Below are positions 61,189 through 64,000 of a stretch of DNA of 64,000 nucleotides, piece by piece. This stretch comes from Mycolicibacterium alvei (lineage in GTDB: Bacteria; Actinomycetota; Actinomycetes; Mycobacteriales; Mycobacteriaceae): NCBI RefSeq assembly GCF_010727325.1, contig NZ_AP022565.1, positions 3,162,001 through 3,226,000 on the forward strand. The letters run 5' to 3'. The position numbers and the translations under genes are program-made. A model generated the notes under the pieces. That model made no database searches. It was not told the DNA's origin and saw only the letters and a list, made by a program, of their open reading frames with translations. The first letter of the stretch is position 1, and each line of letters begins with the position of its first letter.

Positions 61189-61800
61189 GTGAAGCAGGTC
61201 CGCCCGTACCGCGGCGTCGAAGCGGCCGACCGCCTGGCGCAGCGCCGCAGCCAGCTACTCGAGGCCGGGCTGGATCTGCTCGGAGCCGAAGACGGCGAAG
61301 TCACCGTCCGCGCGGTGTGCCGTAGCGCCGGGTTGGCCGCCCGGTATTTCTACGAGAGCTTCACCGACAAGGACGACTTCATCGCCGCGGTCTACGACTG
61401 GGTAATCGCCGATATCGCGACGTCGACGCAAGCCGCCGTCGCGGCTGTTCCGCTGGCCGACCAGACCACCGCCGGGATGACCAACATCGTGCATCTGATC
61501 GCCAAAGATCCGCGGATCGGCCGGTTACTGTTCAGCGTCAAACTGTCCAACGAGGTGCTACTTCGCAAGCGCACCGAATCCGTCACATTGTTCGCCACAC
61601 TACTCGGTCAGCACGCCGGCGATGCCCTGCGCCTCAAGGAGAACGACTACCTGAGGGCCACTTCATATTTTGCGGTCGGCGGGGTAACCCAGACCATCAG
61701 CGCGTGGCTGTCAGGCGAGGTCGTACTGTCCCCCGAACAGCTCATCGGCCAGTTGCGCTCGATGCTCGACGCCGTGGCCGGCATGGACCCCCAGCGGTGA
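61189..61800 (+). CDS. TetR-family regulator
   Basis: A 203-residue regulator: RSQLLEAGLDLLGAEDGEVT, VRAVCRSAGLAARYFYESFT is the helix-turn-helix. GTG start. Divergent from the DUF2236 gene over 77 bases, so it probably controls it. Corresponds in place to Rv0275c. Confidence 0.85.
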   Translation: MKQVRPYRGVEAADRLAQRRSQLLEAGLDLLGAEDGEVTVRAVCRSAGLAARYFYESFTDKDDFIAAVYDWVIADIATSTQAAVAAVPLADQTTAGMTNIVHLIAKDPRIGRLLFSVKLSNEVLLRKRTESVTLFATLLGQHAGDALRLKENDYLRATSYFAVGGVTQTISAWLSGEVVLSPEQLIGQLRSMLDAVAGMDPQR

Positions 61801-61874
61801 CAACGCCCCGGATTCCTGCTTGATATTGACTGCGATCCGAGGCGTAGGCACCGGCACTCGCGCATGATGGCGGT

Positions 61875-62708
61875 ATGACTTCCGGACAGACACCAGGCCA
61901 GGCCGTGGCCGACACCGGCGTTCTGGTGGCGGCCATCCGCGCCGAAGAAACCCGCCGTCCCGACCGGCTTTTCGACGATCCGTTCGCGCAGAAGTTGGCC
62001 GGCGAATCCGGGCAACGGATGCTCGCCGAGGTGGTCGCTGCCACCGGCGACAAGTCGACGCTGCAGATCGTGGTGCGCACCCGGTTCTGGGACGAGGCGC
62101 TGTCGAATGCCGTACCGCCGGTGAAACAGGTGGTGATTCTCGCGGCCGGACTGGACGCCCGGGCCTACCGGCTGCCGTGGCCCGACGACACCACGGTGTT
62201 CGAACTAGATCAGCCCGCGGTGATCGCGGCCAAGGCTGAGGCGCTGGCCGGCGACGAACCGCGCTGCCGGCGGGTGGCCATCGGCGGCGATCTCACCACC
62301 GACTGGACCGATACCTTGCGATCCAACGGCTTCGACCCGGAATTGCCTGCCGTCTGGTTGATGGAAGGGCTGCTGCAGTACCTCAACGAGGGTGCCGTGC
62401 ACACGCTGTTCGAGCAGGTCGACGCGCTGTCGGCGCCCAGTTCGGTGCTGCTCTACGACATCGTCGGCAAGACACTGCTGGACAGCGTGATGCTGGCCCC
62501 GGTCCTCGAAGAGATGTCCCGGAACGGGGCGCCGTGGCTGTTCGGCACCGACGCCCCGGAGCAGCTGTGCGAAACGCTGGGCTGGTCAGCGGTGGTCACC
62601 GACGTGGCCGGGCCGGGTAACAAGTGGGGCCGATGGTTCACCCCCACGGTGCCGCTGGACGTTCCGGGCGTACCCCGCGGCTACTTCGTCGTCGCCACCA
62701 AGTCCTGA
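61875..62708 (+). CDS. SAM-dependent methyltransferase, TIGR00027 type (second copy)
   Basis: A 277-residue paralogue of the gene at 59288: VADTGVLVAAIRAEETRRPD, VVILAAGLDARAYRLPWPDD and ELDQPAVIAAKAEAL. The two differ in the N-terminus and are on opposite strands. Substrate unknown. Confidence 0.85.
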   Translation: MTSGQTPGQAVADTGVLVAAIRAEETRRPDRLFDDPFAQKLAGESGQRMLAEVVAATGDKSTLQIVVRTRFWDEALSNAVPPVKQVVILAAGLDARAYRLPWPDDTTVFELDQPAVIAAKAEALAGDEPRCRRVAIGGDLTTDWTDTLRSNGFDPELPAVWLMEGLLQYLNEGAVHTLFEQVDALSAPSSVLLYDIVGKTLLDSVMLAPVLEEMSRNGAPWLFGTDAPEQLCETLGWSAVVTDVAGPGNKWGRWFTPTVPLDVPGVPRGYFVVATKS

Positions 62709-62735
62709 CGCCGGCACTCCCTGCTCCCTGCGTCG

Positions 62736-62809
62736 CACTGTGACGAACGTGCAGGCTGCTGTGACCACAGGCGGAGAATGACACAACAAGCTACACGTTC
62801 GCCACAGTG
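62736..62809. repeat. 16-base near-perfect inverted repeat between convergent genes
   Basis: Arms 62736-62751 (CACTGTGACGAACGTG) and 62794-62809 pair with a single mismatch across 42 bases. It lies between two convergent genes and may be a bidirectional terminator or a regulator site. Confidence 0.5.
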
Positions 62810-62820
62810 TCGGGAATCGA

Positions 62821-63399
62821 CTACCCCGCCGCCACCGGCGGACGCCGGTCAGCAGCGGTCTTGGGCGCCGCCTGCACGTCGTTGTCAGCGAATTCCTTGG
62901 TCCAGCAAGCGAATTCCAGGGTGATCCCGTCCGGGTCGAGGAAGTAGAACGACCGAACGTAGACCCCGGGATGCACCGTCGCCGACGCCTGCATCGGGCT
63001 GTCGTCGTGGTTGAGCACCGGGCCGACGCGAACACCCTTGGCCTTGAGCTTCTGCCGATACTCGTCGAACTTCTCGGCGGGCACGTGCAGGGCGATGTGG
63101 TTGAGCGATCCGGTGGCGCTGACGAATTCGCCGATGCCGGGAATCGCGGCCGGCGCGGAAATCCCGGGCACGCCGTCGGGTGCCTCACGGAACCAGAAGA
63201 AGGCGATGCAGTCCCCGTTGCCCGCGTCGAAGAAGAAGTGCTGCCCCATGCCGCCGGGCAGATCGAGCGATTTGATCAGGGGCATGCCGAGCACGTTGGT
63301 GTAGAAGTCGACCGTGCGCGCCATGTCCGCGCACACCAGCGCCACATGGTTGATTCCGCCGAACTCGAACTCAGAGTTGGGATTGTTGGGCTTGATCAC
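62821..63399 (-). CDS. VOC-family (glyoxalase/dioxygenase fold) protein
   Basis: A 192-residue vicinal-oxygen-chelate protein with two beta-alpha-beta units: INHVALVCADMARTVDFYTN, GSLNHIALHVPAEKFDEYRQ and FYFLDPDGITLEFACW, giving the His/His/Glu metal set. GTG 63399 with GGAGG upstream is chosen; the longer frame is rejected. Same place as Rv0274. Divergent from a TetR gene. Confidence 0.85.
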   Translation of the reverse strand: MIKPNNPNSEFEFGGINHVALVCADMARTVDFYTNVLGMPLIKSLDLPGGMGQHFFFDAGNGDCIAFFWFREAPDGVPGISAPAAIPGIGEFVSATGSLNHIALHVPAEKFDEYRQKLKAKGVRVGPVLNHDDSPMQASATVHPGVYVRSFYFLDPDGITLEFACWTKEFADNDVQAAPKTAADRRPPVAAG

Positions 63400-63447
63400 G
63401 TCGATGAACCTCCGGGGCGAACGCGCCAAGGACTGGCGCAGATGCGA

Positions 63448-63473
63448 ATCTGAATCTAACATCAGATTCAGAT
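63448..63473. promoter_or_regulatory. Perfect 10-base dyad, TetR operator
   Basis: ATCTGAATCT (63448-63457) and its exact complement (63464-63473) flank AACATC. It is between the divergent VOC and TetR genes, the classic place for a TetR operator that controls both. Confidence 0.75.
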
Positions 63474-63524
63474 GTGATCAATGGCCGTGCAAGATTTCCC
63501 GGCCCGCCGGGAGTGAGGAAGTCT

Positions 63525-64000
63525 GTGACCGTCAGCCCCCGCACCCCGTTGCCGACCGCGCGTGGCCGCCAGACCCAGGCGGCGATCGACACCGCAGCCC
63601 GTGCGGTGATCGCCCGCAAGGGCATCCTGGCCACCACGATCTCCGACATCGCCTCCGAGGCAGGCCGGTCGGCCGCGTCGTTCTACAACTACTACGCCTC
63701 GAAAGAAGCGATGGTCCGCGAATGGGCCCTGCGATTCCGTAACGAGGCCCGCGAACGCGCCCTTCCCGCGACCGGACCGAACCTGACCAATTGGGAACGC
63801 AGCTACCAGGCCGCCTCCGCCCACTGGACCACCTACCGGCACCGGCTGGCCGAGATCATCGCCGTGTCCCAGATGGCGATGATCGACGACGACTTCGCCG
63901 AATACTGGGACGAAATCTGCCAGCTACCGATCGCCATGATCACCGAGATGGTCAAACATGCTCAGCAGCAAGGATTCTGCCCCGACGACGATGCCCACCT
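63525..64000 (+). CDS. TetR-family regulator (cut by window end)
   Basis: At least 158 codons are present. The helix-turn-helix is RKGILATTISDIASEAGRSA, then ASFYNYYASKEAMVREWA, a canonical TetR N-terminus. GTG 63525 with GAGGAAG upstream is used. It faces the VOC gene across the perfect dyad, which it probably binds. The end lies outside the window. Confidence 0.85.
   Translation, partial: MTVSPRTPLPTARGRQTQAAIDTAARAVIARKGILATTISDIASEAGRSAASFYNYYASKEAMVREWALRFRNEARERALPATGPNLTNWERSYQAASAHWTTYRHRLAEIIAVSQMAMIDDDFAEYWDEICQLPIAMITEMVKHAQQQGFCPDDDAH

Overview
The window looks like a piece of the chromosome of a fast-growing mycobacterium (Mycolicibacterium-type): it is GC-rich and carries a complete ESX-3 type VII secretion locus in the order known from Mycobacterium tuberculosis (eccA3-eccB3-eccC3-PE-PPE-esxG-esxH-espG3-eccD3-mycP3-eccE3). 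Mycobacterial TIGR00027-type methyltransferases, a DUF2236 protein, a GjpA-like surface protein, an F420-type LLM oxidoreductase and PE/PPE proteins support this. All function calls come from reading the sequence; no database search was run.

Positions 1-15550 are a tRNA-Gly(CCC) gene and the foreign DNA inserted into its 3' half. The tRNA (14-87) is followed by a ~13 kb element (about 43-12999) ending in a second copy of the tRNA 3' half. A 2.55 kb segment follows and ends in a third copy (15506-15550). The large element carries a tyrosine integrase, a serine recombinase, a primase-polymerase/helicase protein, several small DNA-binding proteins, a rightward gene that looks like an HK97-fold major capsid protein, and an orphan cargo gene beside the right end. 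There is no terminase, portal, tail or lysis gene and no FtsK-type transfer gene. It therefore reads as a phage-satellite-like island, not a full prophage or conjugative element. The 2.55 kb segment has no recombinase; it holds a four-gene unit of a small Pro/Ala-rich protein, two small membrane proteins and a TPR protein.

Positions 15561-29050 are ordinary chromosome: a beta-lactamase-fold hydrolase, an LLM oxidoreductase coupled to a TetR regulator that lacks a standard start codon, a rhomboid-like protein, a GjpA-like protein, a MarR regulator, a Tat-exported sulfatase, a mycothiol-dependent-type enzyme, a HipA remnant, a multidrug-type ABC exporter with a membrane partner, and an exported M15-like protein.

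Positions 29059-34330 are a phosphonate/phosphite-type uptake unit (GntR/UTRA regulator divergent from phnD-phnC-phnE-alcohol dehydrogenase) with two matching operators in the divergent promoter. Positions 34342-44628 hold cell-envelope and hydrolase genes: GH16, cupin, membrane-anchored Hsp70-like protein with a poly-Thr tail, NTF2-like, L,D-transpeptidase-like, PAP2-DAG-kinase fusion, PAP2, tam-like methyltransferase, amidohydrolase and alpha/beta hydrolase.

Positions 44584-59158 are ESX-3, a leftward run of eleven genes with many ATGA overlaps, preceded by an IdeR-like box. Positions 59288-64000 continue the synteny seen upstream of ESX-3 in M. tuberculosis: methyltransferase, DUF2236, TetR, a second methyltransferase, a VOC protein, and a TetR gene cut by the window edge, with a perfect dyad between the last two.
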